Both the position numbers and the translations under genes were made by a program. DNA of 64,000 nucleotides from JACKAQ01 sp965227145 (GTDB lineage Bacteria; Calditrichota; Calditrichia; RBG-13-44-9; J075). The notes beneath the pieces are model-generated. The model did not search any database. It was not told the DNA's origin and was given only the letters and a program-made list of their open reading frames with translations. This document shows positions 43,132 to 51,479 of the stretch, one piece after another (position 1 is the first letter of the stretch; the number at the start of each line of letters is the position of its first letter). The DNA is taken from NCBI GenBank assembly GCA_965227145.1, contig OZ245730.1, forward strand, positions 4,340,001 to 4,404,000. Reading direction: 5' to 3'.

Positions 43132-45156
43132 TTATCGCTGAAAATCTCGAATTTGCTGCAACAAATTCAACGCCGGAGCAAAATCCGATTGGATTGCCAG
43201 TGCCTCGTTCAACGCGCGTTCCGCAAGCTGGAAATTTCGCAAATTCGCATGACTTAAACCCAATAAATACAGCATGGTAACCTTTTGGCTATTTTCAAGA
43301 TTTGTTGCGGCATACGCACGATTCAGCCGTTCGATGGCCTCCTGAAATCGCGTTTGCAGCACCAGCGTGTTAGACAATTTTATGATAATTGCCGGATTCG
43401 ACGGTGATTTCGACAGGCTTTTTTCGTACGCGATCCGGGCATTTTCCAGATCATTTTGTAGCAACAGCAGATCGCCGGTTTTCATATCCGGCACATAATT
43501 TTCCGGGAAAGCGACGCCAACCGCACGGATTTCCCGCAACGCGCGCGCCGTTTTTCCGGCGGATTGATAGGCTTCCGCGAGTTCGTAATGTGCGAAATCC
43601 CAATATGTTTCCCTCCGCAAATGACGAGCTGCCGTAGCTTTGGTGAGGCTGTCGCCAACCGGCTGATAGGCATCGACGGACAGCGGTGTGATACTGAACG
43701 GCCAGCGTTGCATCAGTTGAAAATTGCGCAAATTGCCAAACTCGATATCCAGCGGCGTAACGCCGGCGCTGTCTGCACGGAACGATTGCAAAATATCCGC
43801 GATATCTTTTTTTCCGAACAAATCAACCGCCGGCGGCTGAGGCGTCAATCGCGGAAAATTCAGTTGCCGGAGCGCGATTGCAAACGATTGCGCCATCAAT
43901 TGATAGCCGTTAAAATTTGGATGCAAGTGCTCTAAAAACAGATTGTTACCGGGAATCCCATCCGGGCTGACAGCCCGGAAAACTGCCGCCAAATCGACCA
44001 ATGGCAATTGTTCGGTTTCGGCAATGGTGCGAATCGCATCGTTGAAAAATGAGGGTGCGCGAAAACGCAGCAAATCCAGATCGCGGGCGCGGGAAAACGC
44101 GCCAAACGCCGCATCCGTTTCGCCCGATCTCAGGGCAATTTCGCCCCGCAGAAAATGCCATTCAGCGGAAACCGAATCTACCGCCGCAATGGCGTTCAGC
44201 AGCGATGCCGCTTTTTCCAATTGACCGGCGGCGACCAATCCGCGCACTTCCAGCAACTGCGCATTCAGCCGGTTCCGGGTGGTTTCGTCCTGTTTTTCCG
44301 CAAATTTGCTGATAAACGGCGAATGATCGCGCAAGTTGCTCACCAGTGTGCTCAGCACAACCGGCACGTTAGCCGCTTTTGCGGCTCGCGCAATTTCCTG
44401 CAAATTTGCCGAAAAATTATCGCGCGCCTGCGCAACAGCGGGATCGTCCAGCGGAATTTCCTGCCGCGCAGCCATTGCCTGCATCAGCGATTCTCCGGTT
44501 TCGCCCGGTTTTTGGCGATTGCTGAATTGCCCAATCACATTTTCCAGCAATTGGAAAATCTGCCATTTTTTGAATGCCAGATATGTCAAAATCAGGGTGC
44601 GATTGCTGCCAACCGATTGGGTGGAACCGACGCCAAAAGCGCCGTAAAACTCGTTGTGCCCCATGTAAATAATTAAGCCATCCGGCTGTTTTTCCAGAAT
44701 TTCCGGCAATAAATCGAGCACGGTAAAACTGTTCACCGCGGAGATGCCCAAATTCACAATTTCGATTACATTATTGGGATATGCCTTTTTCAGCCGATGC
44801 TGCAATTGGAAGGGAAAATTCGCATTAATTTCGAACGGAAATCCGGCTGTGGTGGAACCGCCGAGGCAAAAAATACGCACGGTTCCCGGCAATTTATTCA
44901 CCGGAAAAGCGACATCGGAAGATGCTTCGGGCATCATTTCCGGAGGCAAATTAAAATATCGCTGCGCGACGTTGGCATTCACCACCCATTTGGGAATGCC
45001 AAAACGGACTTCCTGCCGGAACAGCGGCGCCGTTCCGCCGTAATCGATCACCCGGAGAAACGCCTCCGCAACCAGCAGCAGCAGAATGGGAATGAGCAGC
45101 GTTGCCACCCAAAACAGCAGCCGTTTCAGCGATGGAGCTGTTGGCTTACTGCTCAT
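43132..45156 (-). CDS. Membrane-anchored SGNH hydrolase with TPR repeats, paralogue B
   Basis: 674 residues from the ATG at 45156 (GGGTGAT about eight bases before it; a GTG at 45168 overlaps this site). Same plan as paralogue A: anchor helix (about 12-32), Ser101 in LGGSTTAGFP, YMGHNEFYGAFGVGSTQ with the block III Asn, an internal TPR-like insert, EHLHPNFNGY with the catalytic His and Glu in place of Asp, and C-terminal TPRs. The proteins share long identical stretches, so this is a tandem duplication that has since diverged. It lies 66 bp after the GH13 lipoprotein and 55 bp before paralogue A. Confidence 0.82.
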   Translation of the reverse strand: MSSKPTAPSLKRLLFWVATLLIPILLLLVAEAFLRVIDYGGTAPLFRQEVRFGIPKWVVNANVAQRYFNLPPEMMPEASSDVAFPVNKLPGTVRIFCLGGSTTAGFPFEINANFPFQLQHRLKKAYPNNVIEIVNLGISAVNSFTVLDLLPEILEKQPDGLIIYMGHNEFYGAFGVGSTQSVGSNRTLILTYLAFKKWQIFQLLENVIGQFSNRQKPGETGESLMQAMAARQEIPLDDPAVAQARDNFSANLQEIARAAKAANVPVVLSTLVSNLRDHSPFISKFAEKQDETTRNRLNAQLLEVRGLVAAGQLEKAASLLNAIAAVDSVSAEWHFLRGEIALRSGETDAAFGAFSRARDLDLLRFRAPSFFNDAIRTIAETEQLPLVDLAAVFRAVSPDGIPGNNLFLEHLHPNFNGYQLMAQSFAIALRQLNFPRLTPQPPAVDLFGKKDIADILQSFRADSAGVTPLDIEFGNLRNFQLMQRWPFSITPLSVDAYQPVGDSLTKATAARHLRRETYWDFAHYELAEAYQSAGKTARALREIRAVGVAFPENYVPDMKTGDLLLLQNDLENARIAYEKSLSKSPSNPAIIIKLSNTLVLQTRFQEAIERLNRAYAATNLENSQKVTMLYLLGLSHANLRNFQLAERALNEALAIQSDFAPALNLLQQIRDFQR

Positions 45157-45222
45157 AAATTTTATCACCCAAATATCTGTTTTTTATCATTTTATCCCTG
45201 ACCCTTTATTGAGATTTCCGCA

Positions 45223-47106
45223 TCATTTCAGAACCATCATTTGATACGGCGCGAGCGTGAGCGATGGCGAACCTGGAATCAATTTTCGCAATGGACTTGC
45301 CAGATCCGAATAAGATTTTTGCGGCAAAAATGATGTCTGAACCGTTTGCGGCTCCGCCGAACTATTGGCGAAAACATATGCCATTTCGTCGCCCAGCGAA
45401 CGGGTGAACACCAAAACCTGCGGCTGATTTTCGGTGGCGATAAACGAAATATCCCCGCCCGACAGCAGCGGATGAGCTTTGCGCATCCCGATCAAAAAGC
45501 TGTATTTGCCGAACAATTGGCGATTAAAATTCACGCTGTCCGGCGCGTGGGTGCTGCCGTCAAAATTGTAAATTTCCGGGTCGAAAGCCATTTCCGGCCA
45601 AACCATCGGTTTCCGGCAGTCGGGATCGTCGCCGCCCCACATGCCCGCTTCGTCGCCGTAATAAATCATCGGGGCGCCGGGAAGTGTCATTTGTAATCCC
45701 GCGATAAGTATTTGTTTTTGCAAAGCTTCTGCATTCGGTTTCCGGGCGTTGTAATTGGCATTTTGCGCCGGATTCGCCTCATGATCAAACCAGCGATCGG
45801 GATTCACAATCTGCGAAGCCAGCCGGTCGGTGTCGTGGCTGTCCATCAAATTCATGCAAACCTGCATATTTTCGAACGGGTAATCGCGCAAAATAGTTCG
45901 CAGCGAATCGGCAAATCCGGCGGCGTTTGTGCCGGTTTTTTGGTCGATCACAAAATGTTTGATCGCACGGGCAACGCGATAGTTCATCACGGCATCGAAC
46001 GCGCCATCGAACCACGGCGCCGCGTTGAACATGCGGTTGTTCGGCCAATCTTCCCACCAGATTTCGCCGGTGGTGTAGGCATTCGGATTGATCGCTTTCA
46101 CCCATTTTTGAAAATCTTTCCAGAATGCGATGTCCACTTTTTCCGCGACATCCAGTCGCCAGCCATCGATGCCGTCGGAAGGATCGCCGTCGCCATTCGG
46201 GTCCATCCAGCGCTGAACGATCGCCCGAACGTGCGCCCGCGGACCGCTCACCAACCCGTTTTCGTCCTCGCGAAATTCCGGCAAATCCTTTACGCCAGCC
46301 CATCCGCCGTAATCGAATTCATTTTCCGGGGTCGCAGGATCGTCCCATTTATGGATGATGTACCAATCCGCAAACGGCGACTTTTCCTGATTTTCGAGCA
46401 CATCGCGGAACGCCCAAAAATTATTGCCGGTGTGATTGAACACGCCATCGATAATCACTTTGATTTCGCGATCGTGACATTTTTGGATAAGTTGCAAAAA
46501 CAGGCTGTCCGCGCTCGTCCATTGCCAGGTTGCCGGATCGGCGGGGTTTTCAGTTGCCCAAATCTCCCGGTCTTTTTCCGGGTTCGGGCCAAAATTATTG
46601 TCGATGTGATGAAACATCGCCGCGTCATATTTGTGCAGCGATGGCGATTCGAACAGCGGATTGAAATAAATGGCAGTAATGCCCAATTTTTGGAGATAAT
46701 CCAGACGGTCGATCACGCCCTGCAGATCGCCGCCGTAGCGCCGCGCACCGGCGTTGATATTGTGATTTGGCGAGCCAGGTTTTGCCCACGTAAAGTGCTG
46801 TTCCCACTGCACTTCTGCTTCCCATGGTTGCAGCGCATACCAATCGGATGTCCACGGATGCGTTTGCCAATTTTCGGAAACGACATACGGCCAACTGTTC
46901 GCAAAATCGACCGGTTTGGGGTCGTTGGCGGGATCGCCATTGGCAAATCGTTCCGGAAAAATTTGATACCAAATGGCGCTTTTTGCCCATTCCGGCACAG
47001 AATTTTTGACTTTTTCCGGCTGTTGGCAGGCGGTAAACAGCAGCGCGGTGATCACAAAAATCAGCGAAAAAAAGCCACTCAACGGCGGATATTTTTTGGA
47101 ATTCAT
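45223..47106 (-). CDS. GH13 alpha-amylase-family lipoprotein (cyclomaltodextrinase/neopullulanase-like)
   Basis: 627 residues from the ATG at 47106, which has GGAG five bases upstream and opens a lipoprotein signal (LLFTAC, Cys27); the frame to 47169 lacks both. The barrel has an N-terminal GH13 start AIWYQIFPERFANGDP, DGVFNH (220-225), nucleophile Asp319 in DGWRLDV, acid/base Glu348 in TGEIWWED and Asp425 in MDSHDTDR. It has the QIFPERF and YGGDLQGV segments common in cyclomaltodextrinases and neopullulanases. It starts a separate minus-strand unit with the SGNH and PpiC genes, next to the starch locus. Confidence 0.9.
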   Translation of the reverse strand: MNSKKYPPLSGFFSLIFVITALLFTACQQPEKVKNSVPEWAKSAIWYQIFPERFANGDPANDPKPVDFANSWPYVVSENWQTHPWTSDWYALQPWEAEVQWEQHFTWAKPGSPNHNINAGARRYGGDLQGVIDRLDYLQKLGITAIYFNPLFESPSLHKYDAAMFHHIDNNFGPNPEKDREIWATENPADPATWQWTSADSLFLQLIQKCHDREIKVIIDGVFNHTGNNFWAFRDVLENQEKSPFADWYIIHKWDDPATPENEFDYGGWAGVKDLPEFREDENGLVSGPRAHVRAIVQRWMDPNGDGDPSDGIDGWRLDVAEKVDIAFWKDFQKWVKAINPNAYTTGEIWWEDWPNNRMFNAAPWFDGAFDAVMNYRVARAIKHFVIDQKTGTNAAGFADSLRTILRDYPFENMQVCMNLMDSHDTDRLASQIVNPDRWFDHEANPAQNANYNARKPNAEALQKQILIAGLQMTLPGAPMIYYGDEAGMWGGDDPDCRKPMVWPEMAFDPEIYNFDGSTHAPDSVNFNRQLFGKYSFLIGMRKAHPLLSGGDISFIATENQPQVLVFTRSLGDEMAYVFANSSAEPQTVQTSFLPQKSYSDLASPLRKLIPGSPSLTLAPYQMMVLK

Positions 47107-47289
47107 GGCATCTCCCGGTTTCAGCGAAAAACATACCGTACCCGCTCCGATAAAACAAGATTTTTTCAAATGGCTAATTTTGATGTGGTTTTAAATTGAA
47201 TTTTGGAAGATTTTTGAGGAAATCAACCGTATTTTGGAAAGAAAAATGAATCAAACAATTGACACCATCTATTGAACCCGGGATGATTA

Positions 47290-48960
47290 ATGAAACACTT
47301 CAAGCTATTGTTTTTGTTGATATTGAGCAGCTTTTTGGTTGCCCAATCGAACGTTAACTGGACAGACGTGACCAGCCAGCACAGCTTACCCGCAGGCGTT
47401 AAGTTATTTGCCGGCGAGCGCAGCAGTCCGTTGCTGAAAACATGGTATCTGGAAGCGGATTTGAACCAACAAGATTTGATCGTGCGCCCGTATCTCGGTT
47501 CGCCAAAAGGGTTGACCAGTTTTTCTCAATCGGTTGGCGCGTATGCGGCGGTCAACGGCGGCTATTTTGGCGGTACAAGCTCTGTATCTACAGTAGTTTA
47601 TCCCGGCGAAGTGCTGGCGCAAAATATCGCGATTGTCAATCGCGACGGACAGCAATTTACGCTCACGCGCAGCTTTTTCGGGTTCAACGATCAGTTCGAA
47701 CCGTCCGTTGACTGGATTTTCCATTTTGACGGGACGACCGGCGGGCTGTATCGTTTTGACGCACCCACCCAAAATTTGCCCGGCTCCCCTGCCCCGCCAC
47801 CCGATTCCAGCGATGGCACCCAATATCGCGACGCGCTGACCGGCATCGGCGGCGGGCCAACGCTCGTGAAAAACGGGATGCAGGAAATCACTTACAATCA
47901 GGAAGTTTTTTTCGGTTCCGGCGTGGGTTTCGATAATAGCGATCCGCGAACGGCGGTCGGTTACACAGCGGATAACCGCATTATTTTGCTGGTTGCGGAC
48001 GGGCGCAGCAGCAGTTGGAGCGTCGGCGTCAGCCTGCCGGAATTGGCGAATATCATGATCGAACTCGGCTGCATCGAAGCGATGAATCTCGATGGCGGCG
48101 GCTCGACGCAGATGGCCGTTGGCGGCACGCTGATCAATCGCCCGGAGGGCGGCACGTTCCAGCGCGCTGTGCCATCGATTTTGGCGATCACCCACATCGA
48201 TTCGTTAAATTTACCGCAAACACCTGTTTTTGAAGAAATTATCGACACGGAAGATGCCAACGCATCGCTGGAAGGCATCGGCTGGTTTCCGTCCGCCAAT
48301 CCCGGATTTTGGGGCGGCACGCCCGCGCAACTCAACAGCAAAGGCGACGGCAGCAATTACGCGGTGTTTCGCCCGAATTTGCCGGCGGCAGCAACTTATC
48401 AGGTGTATGCGTGGTGGGTGGCGTCGTCCAATCGCTGCACGGATACGCCGGTTGTGGTGCACCACGCCAACGGCACAGACACGGTTCGGGTGGACCAAAC
48501 CGGCAGCACGGCGCAGTGGAATCTGATCGGCGAATATAGCTTTAGCGGCACATCCGCGGACGAAGTGATCATCTCCAACGCGGCGAATAACGGCACGTTT
48601 ATCGTTGCGGACGGCGTGCGGTTTACCTCTTTTGACAGCAGCGCAGTGGTGGGCATTTCGCCGGAAAAACTGCCGGTTTCGCGGCGATTCAAATTGTATC
48701 AAAACTACCCGAACCCCTTCAACCCCGTAACGGAAATCAGCTACCAACTCGCTATTTCCGGCGATGTGAAGTTGCAAATTTACAATAGCTTAGGCGAGAG
48801 AATCAGAACGTTGGTGAACGGCGCTCAACCTGCCGGATTCAAAACCGTGCAGTGGGACGGCCGCAACGATGTTGGCGAATCTGTTGCCAGCGGTGTTTAC
48901 ATTTACCGGCTGAGCGTCGGGGGGTTTTCCGAGCAGCGGAAAATGCTGCTGGTTCGATAA
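47290..48960 (+). CDS. Secreted phosphodiester glycosidase (NAGPA-type) protein with golvesin-like and sorting domains
   Basis: 556 residues. Signal peptide (MKHFKLLFLLILSSFLVAQ). Residues about 35-300 form a NAGPA domain: YAAVNGGYFGG near the start, DPRTAVGYTADNRIILLVADG and AMNLDGGGSTQMAV near the end. The NLDGGGS motif is the signature of the family, which uncovers N-acetylglucosamine-1-phosphodiesters in animals and acts on unknown glycans in bacteria. About 320-450 resembles a golvesin/Xly-type binding domain (YQVYAWWVASSNRCTDTPV, FIVADGVRF). A FlgD-like sorting domain ends it (YQNYPNPFNPVTEISY to QRKMLLVR). The ribosome binding site is weak. It is divergent from the GH13 lipoprotein gene. 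Confidence 0.85.
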   Translation: MKHFKLLFLLILSSFLVAQSNVNWTDVTSQHSLPAGVKLFAGERSSPLLKTWYLEADLNQQDLIVRPYLGSPKGLTSFSQSVGAYAAVNGGYFGGTSSVSTVVYPGEVLAQNIAIVNRDGQQFTLTRSFFGFNDQFEPSVDWIFHFDGTTGGLYRFDAPTQNLPGSPAPPPDSSDGTQYRDALTGIGGGPTLVKNGMQEITYNQEVFFGSGVGFDNSDPRTAVGYTADNRIILLVADGRSSSWSVGVSLPELANIMIELGCIEAMNLDGGGSTQMAVGGTLINRPEGGTFQRAVPSILAITHIDSLNLPQTPVFEEIIDTEDANASLEGIGWFPSANPGFWGGTPAQLNSKGDGSNYAVFRPNLPAAATYQVYAWWVASSNRCTDTPVVVHHANGTDTVRVDQTGSTAQWNLIGEYSFSGTSADEVIISNAANNGTFIVADGVRFTSFDSSAVVGISPEKLPVSRRFKLYQNYPNPFNPVTEISYQLAISGDVKLQIYNSLGERIRTLVNGAQPAGFKTVQWDGRNDVGESVASGVYIYRLSVGGFSEQRKMLLVR

Positions 48961-48993
48961 TTTTTGTCATTTCTTTGAATCTCATAAAACAAT

Positions 48994-49069
48994 GCCACGG
49001 AAACACTGAGTGCACTGAGATTTGAAAACGAACAACTTATCTCCTCCGCGCCCTCGGTGGCTCTGTGGC
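48994..49069. repeat. Dispersed intergenic inverted repeat of the CAC-GAG type
   Basis: Two 26-base imperfect inverted arms, 48994-49019 (GCCACGGAAACACTGAGTGC...) and 49044-49069 (...GGTGGCTCTGTGGC), share the pattern GCCACxGAxxCACxGAGxGC. Reading through it gives the well known spurious peptide type SHRATEGAEE. Such elements are spread between genes in many environmental bacteria. No coding role. Confidence 0.65.
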
Positions 49070-49134
49070 TAAAGTTTTTCACTTTTTTTATCAAAGAAAA
49101 TTTGCGGAGCGCGTGCGGGGATTCTCATCGAAAA

Positions 49135-50622
49135 TCACCCGGAAATCAGTTTTGCCAGCGATTGCACGCCATTGGCAATCTCGGTTTCGTCGAATGCGGC
49201 AAAGCCCAAAACAATCCCGTTAACCGATTGTTTTTCATCGTGATAGTAGGTGGAAAGCGCCCGCACATCCAGCGGGATTTTCGTCGCTTTTTCGGATAAA
49301 TCCAGATCGCTGCCGCGATGCAGTTTTGCGGTAACCTGCAATCCCGTTTCGGTCGGAAAAATGGACAATTCGCCGCCCAAATCGCGATCCAGCGCCGCCA
49401 GCAACATTTCCCGCCGCTCGTGATACAGCATGCGCATCTGACGAATATGCCGGGCAAAATGCCCTTCCCCGATGAACGCCGCCAGCGTCGCCTGCGTGAT
49501 CACGCTGCCTTGCCGCTCGCTGAGCGATCGCGCTGCGACAAACGCATCCACCAGCGAATGCGGCACCACCAGATAACCCAATCCCAACCCCGGAAACAGC
49601 ACCTTGCTGAACGTGCCCATGTAAATGACGCAGCCGTTGCGATCCAGCCCCTGAAGCGAGGAAATCGGGTGACCGGTGTAGCGATATTCGCTGTCGTAAT
49701 CATCCTCCAAAATCCATGCGCGCGATTTCGCCGCCCAGTCAAGCAACTGGATTCGCCGGGAAAGCGTCATCGTCACGCCGAGCGGATATTGGTGCGACGG
49801 CGTCACATACGCCAGCCGCGCTGCGGGATATGCGGCGTTTCCGGTGGTGGTGCACAGCCCTTTTTCGTCCACTTTTACGGGAATCAACCGACCGCCGAGC
49901 GACTCGACAGATTCCTTGAAACCGCTGTAACCCGGCTCCTCCGTCCATGCGGCTTCGCCCTCGTCGAGCAGCACGCGATTGACCAGATCGATGGCTTGCT
50001 GCGAACCGTTGGTGATAATCACCTGATCCGCATCGCAGCGCACCGCGCGGGAAATCCGCAGATAATCGGCGATTGCCTCCCGCAACGGACGAAAACCACA
50101 GGGATCGCCGTAACCCAATGTTTCCATTGAAATTGCACGACTTTCCCGAGCGAGCAATTTTGTCCACAATTGCTGCGGAAACTCGCGCAGCGCCGGAATT
50201 CCCGGTCGAAACGGTTGCAAATTTACTCGCGTTTTCCGGGTGAAAACAGATACGCGTTTGATCCGCTCACCGCGTTTGGAAATTTTCGGCAGCACGCTGA
50301 ACGGCGCGGTTTTCGCGACGGAATCGGTGCAAACTTCCAGCAAATCTTCGGGAATTGTTTTGCTGACGAACGTTCCGGCACCGCTTTTCCCCTCGATGTA
50401 GCCTTCGGAAAGCAAGTGATCGAACGCCAGCAGTACCGTCGTTCGGGAAACAGAGAGATCCGTTGCCAGCTCGCGGGTGGGCGGCAACTGCTCACCGGGA
50501 CGAAGCTGTTTTTCCAGAATCGCCTGCCGCAGCGCTTCATATAATTGTAGATACAGCGATTTTTTCGCCGAAGCATCCAGTTTCAGTCCGGCGAGCGCAA
50601 ATTCGCGTTTGGTTTTTGGCAT
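49135..50622 (-). CDS. MocR/PdxR-type transcriptional regulator (GntR helix-turn-helix plus aminotransferase domain)
   Basis: 495 residues from the ATG at 50622. A longer frame to 50709 only translates a repeat (IKNTETRKHDT). Residues about 15-85 are a GntR winged helix (LRPGEQLPPTRELATDLSVSRTTVLLAFDHL). Residues about 130-490 are a type I aminotransferase-like domain with the PLP pocket: TNGSQQAIDL, LEDDYDSEYRY and the Lys site GTFSKVLFPGLGLGY. MocR proteins sense PLP or amines and often control a divergent target. Here the divergent gene is a PPOX-family flavoprotein. The ribosome binding site is weak. Confidence 0.9.
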   Translation of the reverse strand: MPKTKREFALAGLKLDASAKKSLYLQLYEALRQAILEKQLRPGEQLPPTRELATDLSVSRTTVLLAFDHLLSEGYIEGKSGAGTFVSKTIPEDLLEVCTDSVAKTAPFSVLPKISKRGERIKRVSVFTRKTRVNLQPFRPGIPALREFPQQLWTKLLARESRAISMETLGYGDPCGFRPLREAIADYLRISRAVRCDADQVIITNGSQQAIDLVNRVLLDEGEAAWTEEPGYSGFKESVESLGGRLIPVKVDEKGLCTTTGNAAYPAARLAYVTPSHQYPLGVTMTLSRRIQLLDWAAKSRAWILEDDYDSEYRYTGHPISSLQGLDRNGCVIYMGTFSKVLFPGLGLGYLVVPHSLVDAFVAARSLSERQGSVITQATLAAFIGEGHFARHIRQMRMLYHERREMLLAALDRDLGGELSIFPTETGLQVTAKLHRGSDLDLSEKATKIPLDVRALSTYYHDEKQSVNGIVLGFAAFDETEIANGVQSLAKLISG

Positions 50623-50677
50623 GTCAGTATCGTGTTTCCGTGTTTCCGTGTTTTTAATTTGATTCGACTGTGCCCAT

Positions 50678-50700
50678 TGAGCCCTGAGCCTGTCGATGGG
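50678..50700. repeat. Short dispersed repeat core in the MocR upstream region
   Basis: TGAGCCCTGAGCCTGTCGAT is close to the GCCCTGAGCCTGTCGAAGGG sequence found between genes in many environmental genomes. Next to it, at 50628-50655, is a CGTGTTTC repeat. Both lie in the divergent region between the MocR and PPOX genes. Confidence 0.45.
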
Positions 50701-50759
50701 CAGACGCAATCCCCTCCATCAACCCGAAATTGGTATCATCATTTTATCAAAAATGGCTC

Positions 50760-50788
50760 TTGTAATCAAGCCGATTTTATTTTAGAAT
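50760..50788 (+). promoter_or_regulatory. Likely sigma-70-type promoter of the PPOX gene
   Basis: TTGTAA (50760-50765), 17-base spacer, TAGAAT (50783-50788), 33 bp before the ATG at 50821. The MocR protein is the likely regulator; no operator is assigned. Confidence 0.6.
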
Positions 50789-50820
50789 ATGCCTGCATCG
50801 ATTAAAAAAAGGAGAAACAG

Positions 50821-51408
50821 ATGTCGAAAACTGCCAGCGAACATTCGATCAGCAAGGTGCGCCGTGCGGATCGCGCGGTTACCGACGACGGCTGGATTCG
50901 CGATTTTTTGCAACGCGCGCCGATGGGCGCATTCGCCACGATTTCCGGCGATCAGCCGTTTATCAACAGCAATATTTTTGTGTTCGATGCGGCAGCGCAC
51001 GCGATCTATTTTCACACGGCCAAAACCGGACGCACCCGCAGCAACGTGCAGAAACATTCGCAGGTCTGTTTCAGCGTCAGCGAAATGGGGCGGCTGCTTC
51101 CGGCAGAAGAGGCGTTGCATTTCAGCGTGGAATATCGCGGAGTGGCGGTGTTCGGCAATCTGCAAATTATCGATGATGAAAGCGAAGCCGCAAACGCGCT
51201 GCAACTGTTGCTGGATAAGTATTTCCCTCATCTGAAACCGGGAACGGATTACCGTCCGGTGGTGGCGGAGGAATTGAAGCGCACCACGGTTTACCGGCTG
51301 GATATCCGCGAATGGAGCGGCAAACAGAAACAGGTTGAAGCGGATTTTCCCGGCGCTTTCCGGTACGAATCGCTGCCAATAACTTTAAACACCGGCAACA
51401 ATTTTTAG
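50821..51408 (+). CDS. Pyridoxamine 5-phosphate oxidase-family FMN-binding protein
   Basis: 195 residues. AAAAGGAG lies before the ATG. The split-barrel PPOX fold is suggested by RAPMGAFATISGDQPFINSNIFVFD, AIYFHTAKTGRTRSNVQKHSQVCFSVSEMG and YRGVAVFGNLQIIDDESEA, which is the NimA/flavin-nucleotide-binding pattern. It may oxidise or bind a small molecule; true PdxH activity is unlikely because of the short length and different ends. It is divergent from the MocR regulator, an arrangement seen repeatedly in MocR families, and is followed after 71 bp by an EamA transporter. Confidence 0.85.
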   Translation: MSKTASEHSISKVRRADRAVTDDGWIRDFLQRAPMGAFATISGDQPFINSNIFVFDAAAHAIYFHTAKTGRTRSNVQKHSQVCFSVSEMGRLLPAEEALHFSVEYRGVAVFGNLQIIDDESEAANALQLLLDKYFPHLKPGTDYRPVVAEELKRTTVYRLDIREWSGKQKQVEADFPGAFRYESLPITLNTGNNF

Positions 51409-51479
51409 TGCCGCAACTTTCGGGTGGTTTATTGTTAAAAATCGCGTTAGTTTGAATCGCGAAAACTGAGGAAAATATC

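Noticed and set aside
45712..47199. 495-residue open frame on the plus strand
   Set aside because: It is antisense to the GH13 lipoprotein gene with intact catalytic motifs, has no known motif and no ribosome binding site.
47259..47264. TTGACA as -35 of the NAGPA gene
   Set aside because: At the right spacing only GATGAT is found, and it lies on the start codon region.
50623..50709. N-terminal extension of the MocR gene
   Set aside because: It translates a repeat (IKNTETRKHDT) and lies outside the family length; the ATG at 50622 begins the GntR domain region.
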